Assembly: GCF_015160855.1 (NCBI RefSeq)
Contig: NZ_CP063373.1
Coordinates: forward strand, 2,666,001 to 2,730,000
Length of the DNA: 64,000 bases
Reading direction: 5' to 3'
Origin: Streptomyces ferrugineus
GTDB taxonomy: Bacteria; Actinomycetota; Actinomycetes; Streptomycetales; Streptomycetaceae
In this document: piece by piece, positions 1 through 8,102 of the stretch
How the letters are laid out: each line of letters starts with the position of its first letter
Position numbering within the stretch: position 1 is the first letter of the stretch
Translations under genes and position numbers: made by a program
The notes under the pieces: generated by a model
What the model was told of the DNA's origin: nothing
Database searches by the model: none
Seen by the model: only the letters and a program-made list of their open reading frames with translations

Positions 1-420
1 ATAGAGCGCCATGTCGCCCTGCGCATGCAACGCCAGCAACTGCTCACCCGTGAGGATGCGCCCCGGCTGTGGGTCGTGATGGACGAGACCGTGCTGCGCC
101 GCCAGGTGGGCGGCCCGGAGGTGATGCGTGCCCAGATCGACAGGCTGCTCGAGGCCACGAAGCTGCCCAACGTCACGCTGCAGGTCGCGCCCTTCGCCAA
201 GGGACCGCACCCCGGCACGTACGGGCCCTTCGTGCTGTTCCGATTCGCCGTGCCGGAACTTCCCGACATGGTCTACAGCGAGTACCTGACCGGCGCCGTC
301 TATCTCGACGCGCGTGCCGAGGTGGCGACCCACCTCGAGGTCATGGACCGCATGGCGGCGCACGCCGCTACGGCACATCGCACGAAGGAGATCCTCCGGG
401 ATCTCCGCAAGGAGCTGTGA
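1..420 (+). CDS. DUF5753 (Scr1-type) regulator, C-terminal part
   Basis: The start of this gene lies left of the window; 139 codons are open from base 1 to the TGA at 418-420. The visible part matches the DUF5753 domain that follows an XRE-type helix-turn-helix in many actinobacterial regulators. Recognisable pieces are LLTREDAPRLWVVMDETVL near the beginning, NVTLQVAPF in the middle and YSEYLTGAVYLD towards the end. The DNA-binding domain itself is not visible. The next gene (DUF397) starts directly after the stop codon, the usual partner arrangement for this family. Such pairs are sometimes annotated as antitoxin-like regulator plus small protein; a toxin role is not shown by the sequence. 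Confidence 0.85.
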   Translation: MERHVALRMQRQQLLTREDAPRLWVVMDETVLRRQVGGPEVMRAQIDRLLEATKLPNVTLQVAPFAKGPHPGTYGPFVLFRFAVPELPDMVYSEYLTGAVYLDARAEVATHLEVMDRMAAHAATAHRTKEILRDLRKEL

Positions 421-675
421 ATGGATCGCATCAGGCCGCGTATACGCGTCTACAACGGCATGCCCGCGCGGGACTTGGGCAGCGAGGGCTGGCACAAGCC
501 GTGGAGCGGCGGCAACGGCGGCAACTGCCTGGAGGCGATGAAACTCGCCGACGGCCGGATCGCCGTCCGCCAGTCGACCGACCCGGACGGGCCGGCGCTG
601 ATCTACACCACCGACGAGATGACGGCGTTCATCGAGGGCGCCAAGGCGGGGGAGGCGGACTTCCTCCTTTCCTGA
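421..675 (+). CDS. DUF397 small protein
   Basis: An 84-residue protein starting with ATG immediately after the TGA of the upstream DUF5753 regulator, so translation of the two is probably coupled. It carries the DUF397 signature: W-H-K-P-W-S with GGNGGNCLEA, then a VRQSTDPDGPALIYTTDEM segment and a short helix (TAFIEGAKAGE). Family members are short partners of XRE/DUF5753 regulators, abundant and paralogous in Streptomyces, with bldB-like relatives in development. The function of this copy is unknown. No signal peptide or membrane segment is visible. Confidence 0.88.
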   Translation: MDRIRPRIRVYNGMPARDLGSEGWHKPWSGGNGGNCLEAMKLADGRIAVRQSTDPDGPALIYTTDEMTAFIEGAKAGEADFLLS

Positions 676-729
676 CCCGCTTCGGCCGCGGTGCTTACTT
701 GATAATTCTTGCGTCTTACGGAGTGCTCC

Positions 730-1518
730 ATGACCGAGATCGACACCAGCAAGCCGCATCCCGCGCGGATGTACGACTGGTATCTCGGCGGGAAGGACAA
801 CTATCCCGTCGACGAGGCCATGGGGAAGCAGATGCTCGCCCTCGACCCGCGCGTCCCGGTGATGGCGCGGGTCAACCGCGCCTTCATGCACCGCAGCACC
901 CGCTGGCTCGCCCAGCAGGGCGTACGCCAGTTCCTGGACATCGGCACCGGTATCCCCACCGAGCCGAACCTCCATCAGGTCGCCCAGCGCATCGCCCCCG
1001 ACGCGCGCGTCGTCTACTGCGACAACGACCCCATCGTGCTGGCCCACGCGGCAGCCCTGCTGCGCGGCACGGAGGAGGGCGCCACCGAGTATCTGCAGGC
1101 CGATGTGCGCGACCCCGGCGCGATCGTCGAAGGGGCCAGGAAGGTCCTGGACTTCAGCCGTCCGGTGGCCCTCTCCCTCATCGCGCTGCTGCACTTCGTC
1201 TCCGACGAGGACGGCGCGCACGAACTGGTGCGCCGGCTGCTGTCCGAACTCCCCTCCGGCAGCTACCTGGTGCTCACGCACGCGACCGCCGACTTCACTC
1301 CCGAGGAGTCGAAGGCGGCGACCGAGAAGCTCAAGGCGGCCGGTGTCACGCTGACCCTGCGCGCCCGCGAGGGCTTCACCCGCTTCTTCGAGGGCCTCGA
1401 ACTCGTCCCGCCCGGCGTCCAGGTGCCGCACCAGTGGCACCCCGACCTGGGAGAGCCCGTACCCGGGCAGGACGACGGGGTCATTCCCGGGTACGGGGCG
1501 GTGGGACGCAAGCCGTAG
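730..1518 (+). CDS. SAM-dependent methyltransferase, DUF574 type
   Basis: A 262-residue protein of the DUF574/Methyltransf_19 family, which is expanded in Streptomyces. It begins with the family hallmark KPHPARMYDWYLGGKDNYPV and has a Rossmann SAM-binding region around FLDIGTGIPTEPNLHQVAQ (roughly residues 68-86), followed by VVYCDNDPIVLAHA. The ATG at 730 was chosen because GGAG lies about 7 bases upstream and the homologous N-terminus begins MTEID; a TTG at 709 is in frame but has no ribosome site. The substrate is unknown. Neighbours give no pathway clue beyond the upstream DUF5753/DUF397 pair, which often lies next to such genes. Confidence 0.87.
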   Translation: MTEIDTSKPHPARMYDWYLGGKDNYPVDEAMGKQMLALDPRVPVMARVNRAFMHRSTRWLAQQGVRQFLDIGTGIPTEPNLHQVAQRIAPDARVVYCDNDPIVLAHAAALLRGTEEGATEYLQADVRDPGAIVEGARKVLDFSRPVALSLIALLHFVSDEDGAHELVRRLLSELPSGSYLVLTHATADFTPEESKAATEKLKAAGVTLTLRAREGFTRFFEGLELVPPGVQVPHQWHPDLGEPVPGQDDGVIPGYGAVGRKP

Positions 1519-1553
1519 GGCTGGGCTGAAGCAAGGGCTCAGGGCCTCGTGGT

Positions 1554-2258
1554 CTACAGGTAGGACAGCATGCGTCGCGGCGCGTCCACCAGGCGGCTGA
1601 CGATCACCACCGGCAGCGGGGGCTGCTCCGCCTTGGCCGGGCTGACGTTCAGCCCGTAGTAGATCTGCTCGATCGAGGGCGGTCCGACCGCGAGGTTGCG
1701 CCGGACCGCCTGCGACGGCGACTCCTCACCGGTCTTCACGAGGTACGCCGCGACCATCGCGCCGGTACGGCCCACACCCGCGCCGCAGTGCACGAACACC
1801 GGGCCGGACGCCGAGGAGACGACGTCGAGGAAGCGCTGCACCTGCTGCGGCGCCGGCGTCTGACCGTCACGGATCGGCAGCCGTACGACATTCAGCCCGG
1901 CCTCGCTCGGTTCGGCCAGCTCGGCCGCGCTCATGCGCTCGGCGCGCAGGTCGACGACGGTGCCGATGCCCATGCCCGCCAAGGCCCGGTAACCGGCCTC
2001 GGAGGGTGCGGAACCGCGCCACAGCCTGCCGTCGGAGTCCACGGGCTGGAAGTGGTTCACGCCCTGGACGGCGCGCGTTCCCGCGGGCGCGGCGGTCGCT
2101 TCGCGGGCCAGCAGCGACAGGCCCAGGATGGTGCCGGCGCCCGCTATCCACAGGGCGAGGTAACCGATCACGATGCCGAGGAGGATGCGCAGCGCGCGCT
2201 GGGAGAGGGGGCGCCTGCCGAGGGCAGGGCGGGGCAAGGTGGCAGAGAGAACAGCCAT
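1554..2258 (-). CDS. Membrane-anchored tyrosine/dual-specificity-type protein phosphatase
   Basis: A 234-residue protein with one predicted transmembrane helix near residues 23-50 and a C-terminal cysteine-based phosphatase domain. The catalytic P-loop HCGAGVGRTG places the nucleophile at Cys158 and the phosphate-binding arginine at Arg164. An aspartate in LPIRDGQTP (about residue 131) could be the general acid. An N-in topology would put the catalytic domain outside the membrane; the opposite would keep it cytosolic, and the sequence does not decide. It stands alone between convergent and tandem neighbours, and the target protein or lipid is unknown. The start at 2258 lacks a clear Shine-Dalgarno sequence. 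Confidence 0.82.
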   Translation of the reverse strand: MAVLSATLPRPALGRRPLSQRALRILLGIVIGYLALWIAGAGTILGLSLLAREATAAPAGTRAVQGVNHFQPVDSDGRLWRGSAPSEAGYRALAGMGIGTVVDLRAERMSAAELAEPSEAGLNVVRLPIRDGQTPAPQQVQRFLDVVSSASGPVFVHCGAGVGRTGAMVAAYLVKTGEESPSQAVRRNLAVGPPSIEQIYYGLNVSPAKAEQPPLPVVIVSRLVDAPRRMLSYL

Positions 2259-2360
2259 GGGCGACCCGGGGGACTAGGGGACGTGGGCGCAGTTGGAAGA
2301 GTACCCCGGGGATTGTGATCAATGAGTTCTACGTCCGTTTTTGTGCGGTAAGTCTCACTT

Positions 2361-2400
2361 GTCATGTCTGGGTGGCCGGTGTCATGTCTGGCTGGCGGGC
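2361..2400. repeat. 20-bp tandem duplication upstream of the phosphatase gene
   Basis: Two adjacent 20-bp units, 2361-2380 and 2381-2400, share GTCATGTCTGG and differ at three positions. They lie in the 177-bp spacer between the start of the phosphatase gene (2258) and the stop of the membrane-protein gene (2436). They may be a regulatory direct repeat or a recent duplication; no promoter could be assigned with confidence. Confidence 0.6.
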
Positions 2401-2435
2401 GGTTCCGATCTCGTCGCCGTGGCAGGGGCGTCCGG

Positions 2436-3356
2436 TCACCGTGAGTCGTCGCCCGACTCCACGTCATCGACGGCGATCACCGTGAGGTGGGCGCGCTCCA
2501 GGGTCGCGTCCTCCAGGCAGCCGCGCAGCCGGAGGACGTCGTGGTCGGTGAGCGCGGGCCGTACGACCCCGGCGAACATGCCGTCCCCCAGGTTGCCGAG
2601 GGGAGCGTGCCGCAGCACCACGGCCGTGGAGTCCCGGCAGCCCTCCCAGATCTGCCGGGCGGCCAGCGCCTTGCGGTCGGCCGACATGTCCGTGCCCCGC
2701 AGGTCGACCCGGACGAGCACCGAGGTCGCCTGGTGCTCGTTGGCCTCCTCGGCCCGCGTCTGGGTGACGTTGGCCAGCCCCGTGACCAGTGCGGCGAGCA
2801 GCGCGACGGCGACGACCGAGACGGCGGTCAGGCGCGCGGTACGGCGGCGGGACCCGTTGCCCGGGGCCGGCAGGTCCTCCAGATCGCCGGGCGCGGCCGG
2901 ATCGGGTGCGGAGAGGAGGGCCAGCCGCCCGGCCAGGCGCCGCTCGGCGGGCCGGGCCGTGGTCGCCGCGACCTTCTGCACCACCCAGGCGAGCCCGGAC
3001 AGCACCACTCCGGCGACCATCAGGACCGGCACGAAGACATACGACCGCTCCGCCGGGTCCTCCAGCCACCGGAACCGCTTCTCCTCCTCGGCCGCGGCCG
3101 GCTCCCGCAGCCGCGTCAGCACGTCCTCCTGGCGGGCGTCCAGCTCCCGCTGCCGCCGGTCGGTGTCGCGCAGCCGCTCCTCGATCCGGTTCAGCCGCCC
3201 CAGCGTCACCAGGCCGAACAGCATCACCTCGACGACCAGCAGCAACACCCCGCAGATCATCGCGCGCTGCCACTGCCACCGGTACAGATAGACGATCAGG
3301 TAGGTGCCCGCGCCGGTCGCGGCCAGGGCGCCGAAGACGTACGCGATCCTTCTCAT
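2436..3356 (-). CDS. Membrane protein with coiled coil, function unknown
   Basis: A 306-residue protein I do not recognise. Two hydrophobic helices occupy about residues 5-25 and 32-52. They are followed by a strongly charged heptad-like stretch (about 52-90, GRLNRIEERLRDTDRRQRE) that looks like a coiled coil. Two more hydrophobic segments lie near 113-135 (VFVPVLMVAGVVLSGLAWVV) and 178-200. The last ~105 residues are soluble with a conserved-looking ADRKALAARQIWEGCRDSTA region. Its ATG overlaps the TGA of the upstream PEP-utilising enzyme gene by 4 bases (ATGA), so the two are translationally coupled and probably work together. It could be a membrane anchor or sensor partner for that enzyme; this is inference only. 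Confidence 0.6.
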   Translation of the reverse strand: MRRIAYVFGALAATGAGTYLIVYLYRWQWQRAMICGVLLLVVEVMLFGLVTLGRLNRIEERLRDTDRRQRELDARQEDVLTRLREPAAAEEEKRFRWLEDPAERSYVFVPVLMVAGVVLSGLAWVVQKVAATTARPAERRLAGRLALLSAPDPAAPGDLEDLPAPGNGSRRRTARLTAVSVVAVALLAALVTGLANVTQTRAEEANEHQATSVLVRVDLRGTDMSADRKALAARQIWEGCRDSTAVVLRHAPLGNLGDGMFAGVVRPALTDHDVLRLRGCLEDATLERAHLTVIAVDDVESGDDSR

Positions 3357-5704
3357 GACGCGTCCCCCAGTCGTATGTCACCGGCGGCCCCCTCCGCCGG
3401 TCGTACGTCACCGGCGGTCCCGTCGACCGCGAGCCGCGAGCCGGGCCGGAAGCGGCGCACGGCGTCCTCGGCCCCGATGACCGCGGGCAGCCCGAACTCC
3501 CGCGCCAGGACGGCCAGATGCGACAACGGGCTGCCGGTCTGCGCGACCAGAGCGGTCAGACCGGGCAGCAGCGGGGCGAGCGCGGGGTCGAGGGACCGCA
3601 CCACCAGCACGGCATCCGCCGGCCGGGGCCCCGTCCCATCCCATGCGGTCCCGACGGCCCGCCCGGCGGACACGCCCCGCACCCCGCCGCTCCGGCGGGC
3701 GTCGCGCTCGGCGGCGACGACCTGACCGCCCGCGAGCCGGAACTCGTCCGGCAGCGGGGGCGACGCGGGCCGCGGCACGCGCTCATGGAAGTCGTCGGGC
3801 AGACGGGCGCCGCTCAGCACGTCGGCCAGCTCCGCCCAGCGCAGCAGTCCGACGCGCTCGGCGTCCAGCCCCAGCCGCCGGGCCACCTCACGGACCATCC
3901 GCACCTGGAGCTCCTGCACCCAGCGGACGCGGAGGCGGAGCGCTTCGCGGGGTGGGAGTGCGGTCGTCAGGGAGCGTTCGGTGGGGGTGGTGGCGTGGGC
4001 GGGTCCCGTGAAGGGGGTGGCGTAGATGGCGAGGGCCGCGCTGGTCAGGTCGTGCTGGATCGCCGGTGCGGACGTCGTGTGCCGTGGCCGTCCATGCGTC
4101 TCGGTCCCGGGTGCCTGCCCGGAGCCGCTCGTGACCGGCGCGGGCGCGACCGTGGTGTCCGGCAGCCGTCCCCGGTCGTGCAGGCTCGGGGCGGTGAGGG
4201 CCAGGACGACCGGGTCCGTGGCGACCACCCGGTCGTCGGGTACGCCCCGCGCGCGGGCGTCGGCCAGGGCGGCGAGGGCCGTGCCGGCCGCTGTGCGGCT
4301 CTTGGCCGGTTCGCGGAGGAGGGCGCCGGCGAGGGCTTCCTGGGCGTGCAGGGAGATCAGGACCCGGCGGGTCCAGCGGAGCTCCGCGGCCAGGGCGGTG
4401 CCGGAGAGCGCGGCGGGGGACGGGAACTCGGCCAGGCGGCGGTCGACGTCGGCGACGAGGTCGGTCGCCAGCCCGGGCAGGGCGGCGGCGAGGCGGCCCA
4501 CCCGCCAGGCCGCGCCGAGCCGGCGCGCTCCGGGCGCCGGGTTGAGCAGCGCCAGCCAGCGGTGGCGCGGCGGAACCGTGCCGAGGAGGCGGAGATCGGC
4601 GGCCGCGCGCCCGCCGACCGTGGTGACCACCGGCACCGACCTCAGCAGCCGACGCGGCGCGGTACCCCCGATGTCGAGCGCGGCGGCGAGCCCACGGGCC
4701 ATCGGCGCCACCCACAGGTCCTCCTCCAGCGGCGCGAGCTGCTCGGGCAGCGTCTCCGCCACCGGGCCGGGCCCGAGCAGCCGCGCCCCGCGTGCGGGCC
4801 GGGCCGCCATCGCGGTGATCGGCCTGCTCTGGAACAGCCACAGCCGCCCGTCCGCGTCGAACCCGAACTCGACGTCCTGCGGCCCGCCGAAGACCCGCCG
4901 GACCCGCCGCGCGAGCCGCGCCAGCCGGAACAGCTCGCCGCGCGTGAGCAATGAGCCGGGCCCTGCCGCCTCGGCTCGCGGACCGGCGGAGGATTCCGGC
5001 CACGCGTCGCCGGAGGGCTCGGTCCGCGTGTCGTGGGCCCGCTCGGCCCACTCGTCCTCGGCGGGCTCGGTCCGCAGCAGCCGTCCGTGCCCGCTCAGCC
5101 AGTAGCTGGTACCGGTCCGGGCACCGCCGACCAGGCTGTCCGGCCCCCCGCGCACCGCGCTGACCAGCAACCGGTCGGCCCGCCCCGCCACCGGGTCGGC
5201 GCCGAACATCACCCCGCCGACCCGCGCGACGAGCATGGGCTGCACCAGCACCGCCATCGGTGCCGTGGTCCCGTCGGACCGGTGCGCCGAGTCGAGCACG
5301 GTCTGCACGGCCGTGAGGAAGTCCCGCCAGCCGCGCACATCGAGCACCGAGTCGAACTGGCCCGCCAGGGACGACTCCTCGTTGTCCTCCTGCGGCGAGG
5401 AGGACCGTACGACGAGCGGGCGGGTGCCGCCGTCGGAGAGCTCGTCCCAGGCGCGCCGCAGGGCGACCGTGTCGCCGTTCCCTCCGTGCGGGATCACGAA
5501 TCCGGGGAGCACGGGCAGTCCGGCGCGGGCCGCGCGGGCGAGGTTCGCGGCCTTGGACCCCATGAGGCGGGGGAGCGCGGCGCCGGGCTGGTCGAGCGGG
5601 ACTATGGCCGGGCCGTGCTTCTCGGCCCGGCCGAGGGCGACGTCGCCCCGGTGCTCTTCCCCGTCGCGGGCACCTTCTCCATGACGTTCATCGAGCGTCG
5701 TCAT
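3353..5704 (-). CDS. PEP-synthase / rifampin-phosphotransferase-like enzyme
   Basis: A 783-residue protein with an N-terminal PEP-synthase-type ATP-grasp domain (about residues 50-320). It contains LMGSKAANLARAARAGLPVLPGF (residues 46 onward, given here as LMGSKAANLA), VVRSSSPQEDNEESSLAG and DVEFGFDADGRLWLFQSRP. A long central region follows, then a C-terminal mobile phosphohistidine domain with GSPLSHLAVLAREFGLPAV; the catalytic histidine is His729. There is no C-terminal PEP-binding TIM barrel, so it is not a classical PEP synthase or PPDK. The three-part layout and length resemble rifampin phosphotransferase (ATP, drug, His domains), but I do not see the rifamycin-associated promoter element upstream. 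GGAGGG about 8 bases before the ATG at 5704 supports this start. It is coupled to the downstream membrane protein. Confidence 0.75.
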   Translation of the reverse strand: MTTLDERHGEGARDGEEHRGDVALGRAEKHGPAIVPLDQPGAALPRLMGSKAANLARAARAGLPVLPGFVIPHGGNGDTVALRRAWDELSDGGTRPLVVRSSSPQEDNEESSLAGQFDSVLDVRGWRDFLTAVQTVLDSAHRSDGTTAPMAVLVQPMLVARVGGVMFGADPVAGRADRLLVSAVRGGPDSLVGGARTGTSYWLSGHGRLLRTEPAEDEWAERAHDTRTEPSGDAWPESSAGPRAEAAGPGSLLTRGELFRLARLARRVRRVFGGPQDVEFGFDADGRLWLFQSRPITAMAARPARGARLLGPGPVAETLPEQLAPLEEDLWVAPMARGLAAALDIGGTAPRRLLRSVPVVTTVGGRAAADLRLLGTVPPRHRWLALLNPAPGARRLGAAWRVGRLAAALPGLATDLVADVDRRLAEFPSPAALSGTALAAELRWTRRVLISLHAQEALAGALLREPAKSRTAAGTALAALADARARGVPDDRVVATDPVVLALTAPSLHDRGRLPDTTVAPAPVTSGSGQAPGTETHGRPRHTTSAPAIQHDLTSAALAIYATPFTGPAHATTPTERSLTTALPPREALRLRVRWVQELQVRMVREVARRLGLDAERVGLLRWAELADVLSGARLPDDFHERVPRPASPPLPDEFRLAGGQVVAAERDARRSGGVRGVSAGRAVGTAWDGTGPRPADAVLVVRSLDPALAPLLPGLTALVAQTGSPLSHLAVLAREFGLPAVIGAEDAVRRFRPGSRLAVDGTAGDVRPAEGAAGDIRLGDAS

Positions 5705-5933
5705 CGCACACCCTCCAGGACCGACCGCCAACAGGGGGGACGCGCGGGGGTGGCCCTGCGCCTGACGGCGGAACGAAGGATGGGGGCGAGCCGCTACCGG
5801 CCCCGGCGGGGTGCGACTACGACACGCCTCCTGCTCCGATGATCCCACTCCTGTTCGGATGCATGTAGCCCAGAAGTCACATTTCGGACAGGTAGGAGAA
5901 CAAATCAGAATGCGGCAGTATGCCGGAGTCGGC
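5705..5933. other. Intergenic spacer between regulator and PEP-utilising enzyme genes
   Basis: A 229-bp spacer downstream of the MocR-type gene and upstream of the PEP-utilising enzyme, both on the minus strand. It contains the enzyme's ribosome site near its 5' boundary. Around 5855-5910 it is less GC-rich than its surroundings, a likely promoter area. No convincing -35/-10 pair, operator or terminator could be fixed by eye. Confidence 0.4.
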
Positions 5934-7427
5934 TCATTCGTGGGCAGGAGCCGCCTCATCCGGTGGCAGCGCCCCGCACAGGGCCTCCAACGCCGCCCCG
6001 TACGCATGCTCCGAGGGCGTGGCATAGCCGACGACGACGCCGTCGCGGACCGGCATGTCCGGCTCCGTGGCCTCCGGGTGCCGGAACTCGGCGAGGCCGT
6101 CCAGGGCGATGCCCTGCCAGGCGGCCGCCTTGAGCGTGGACCGCTCGGTGCCGGGCGGCAGCCGCAGCACCGCGTGGAGTCCGGCGGCGACGCCGGTGAC
6201 CTCGACGTGGGGCGCGTGTCCGGCGAGCGCGGCCACGAGGCGGTCGCGGCGGCTCCGGTACCGCTGCCGCATGCGCCGTACATGACGGTCGTACGCCCCG
6301 GAGGCGATGAAGTCGGCGAGGCCGAGCTGGTCGAGGACGCTCGCCCACGCCTCGCGCTCGCCCTTGGCCGCGAGCACGTCGCCGACGTACCGCTCGGGCA
6401 GCACCATCCAGCCCAGCCGCACCGCCGGCGACAGGCTCTTGCTGACCGAGCCGATGAAGATCACGCGTTCGGGGTCGAGGCCCTGGACGGCGCCGACGGG
6501 CTTGCGGTCGTAGCGGAACTCCCCGTCGTAGTCGTCCTCCAGGACCACGCCGCCACGCGCGCGTGCCCAGTCGATGACGGCGGCGCGGCGCCGGGGGTGC
6601 AGCGGGCCGCCGGTCGGGAACTGGTGCGCGGGCGTGAGCAGTACGGCACGCTCGCGCACCAGCCGGTCGACGCGAGCGCCGTCGTCGTCGAGGGGGAGCG
6701 GTACGGTCCGTACGCCCTCGGCGGCGAGGAGTTCCCGGTGGAAGCCCAGCCCGTACGCCTCCACGGCCAGCGGGCCGCGCAGCACGCCGCCGCCCCGGTC
6801 CTGGGCCTTCTGGGAGGGCAGTGGCGTGTTCCGGGAGAACAGCAGCCGCAGGGCGTGTGCGAAGCCGGAGCAGATCACGATGCGGTCCGGCTCGGTGCGC
6901 ACGCCACGCGCGCGTGCCAGGTACTCGGTGAGCGCCTCGCGCAGTTCGAGGCGTCCGGCGGGGTCACCGGGCCCGAAGACCTCGTTCGGCGCCTGCCGGA
7001 GCGCCCGCCGGTAGGAGGCCAGCCAGTCCGCACGCGGGAACGCCGACGCGTCCGGGGTGCCCTGCCGCAGGTCGTGCCGAGGCCCACGCGCGCGTGGCGG
7101 AGCCTTACGGGGTGCCCGCTCGGCGCGTCCCAGGGGCTGGGCGCGGTCGGCCACCCTCGTCCCCGAGCCCTGCCGGGCGGTGAGCCAGCCCTCGGCGACC
7201 AGCTCCGCGTAGGCGTCGGCCACCGTGTTGCGGGCGACGCCGAGGTCGGCGGCGAGCGAGCGGTACGGCGGCAGCCGGGTGCCGGGCGCGAGCCGCCCAC
7301 CGCGCACGGCTTCGCGCAGGGCACGGATCAGCGCGGCTCGCCGGCCGCCGGGACCGGAGGACTCCGAGAGGTCCAGGTGCAGGTCGGCGCCGATCCGCTC
7401 CGCCGAATTGACCCACGATTCCACCAT
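5934..7427 (-). CDS. MocR/PdxR-family transcriptional regulator
   Basis: A 497-residue fusion of a GntR-type winged helix-turn-helix (about residues 25-95, including LPPYRSLAADLGVARNTVAD) and a fold-type-I aminotransferase-like domain. The PLP lysine lies in the segment FIGSVSKSLSPAVRLGWMVLP. VVLEDDYDGEFRYD supplies the pyridine-binding aspartate. Members sense PLP or amino-compound adducts and usually control a divergent gene. Here the divergent gene encodes an AhpD/CMD-fold protein only 47 bp away, rather than pdxST. The gene contains three perfect copies of the CACGCGCGCGTG palindrome discussed in the findings. Confidence 0.88.
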   Translation of the reverse strand: MVESWVNSAERIGADLHLDLSESSGPGGRRAALIRALREAVRGGRLAPGTRLPPYRSLAADLGVARNTVADAYAELVAEGWLTARQGSGTRVADRAQPLGRAERAPRKAPPRARGPRHDLRQGTPDASAFPRADWLASYRRALRQAPNEVFGPGDPAGRLELREALTEYLARARGVRTEPDRIVICSGFAHALRLLFSRNTPLPSQKAQDRGGGVLRGPLAVEAYGLGFHRELLAAEGVRTVPLPLDDDGARVDRLVRERAVLLTPAHQFPTGGPLHPRRRAAVIDWARARGGVVLEDDYDGEFRYDRKPVGAVQGLDPERVIFIGSVSKSLSPAVRLGWMVLPERYVGDVLAAKGEREAWASVLDQLGLADFIASGAYDRHVRRMRQRYRSRRDRLVAALAGHAPHVEVTGVAAGLHAVLRLPPGTERSTLKAAAWQGIALDGLAEFRHPEATEPDMPVRDGVVVGYATPSEHAYGAALEALCGALPPDEAAPAHE

Positions 7428-7437
7428 GGAAATGCAC

Positions 7438-7467
7438 CCTACAGCCGGTCTTTGTGCCCCGTAGGTT
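7438..7467 (+). promoter_or_regulatory. Likely leaderless promoter and inverted repeat between regulator and AhpD-like gene
   Basis: TAGGTT at 7462-7467 ends exactly 7 bases before the ATG at 7475, the spacing expected for a -10 element driving a leaderless transcript. CCTAC (7438-7442) and GTAGG (7461-7465) form a 5-bp inverted repeat with an 18-bp gap spanning the same interval. MocR regulators bind repeated sites in such spacers, so this could be the operator. No ribosome site precedes the ATG. Confidence 0.4.
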
Positions 7468-7474
7468 GGTCCGC

Positions 7475-8044
<570 letters not shown>

Positions 8045-8102
8045 GGGAGCCGCCGTACCGGCCGGATCCCCGGGCCGACCCCCGCACCGCGATCAGCCGT
8101 AC

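Noticed and set aside
69..1529. A 486-codon plus-strand frame overlapping the first three genes
   Set aside because: Its product is low-complexity Arg/Gly/Pro sequence, while the overlapping frames encode recognisable DUF5753, DUF397 and methyltransferase proteins.
3518..5842. Long plus-strand open frames opposite the PEP-utilising enzyme gene
   Set aside because: High-GC DNA leaves antisense frames open. Their products are Arg/Gly/Pro-rich without domains, and the minus-strand protein has clear family motifs.
5705..5900. Rifamycin-associated promoter element for the RPH-like gene
   Set aside because: No 19-bp inverted repeat of that type could be found, so rifampin-inducible regulation is not claimed.
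5704..5933. Cysteine-containing frame (CPKCDFWATC) upstream of the PEP-utilising enzyme
   Set aside because: It is an upstream read-through of the enzyme's frame; the ribosome site and family N-terminus place the true start at 5704.
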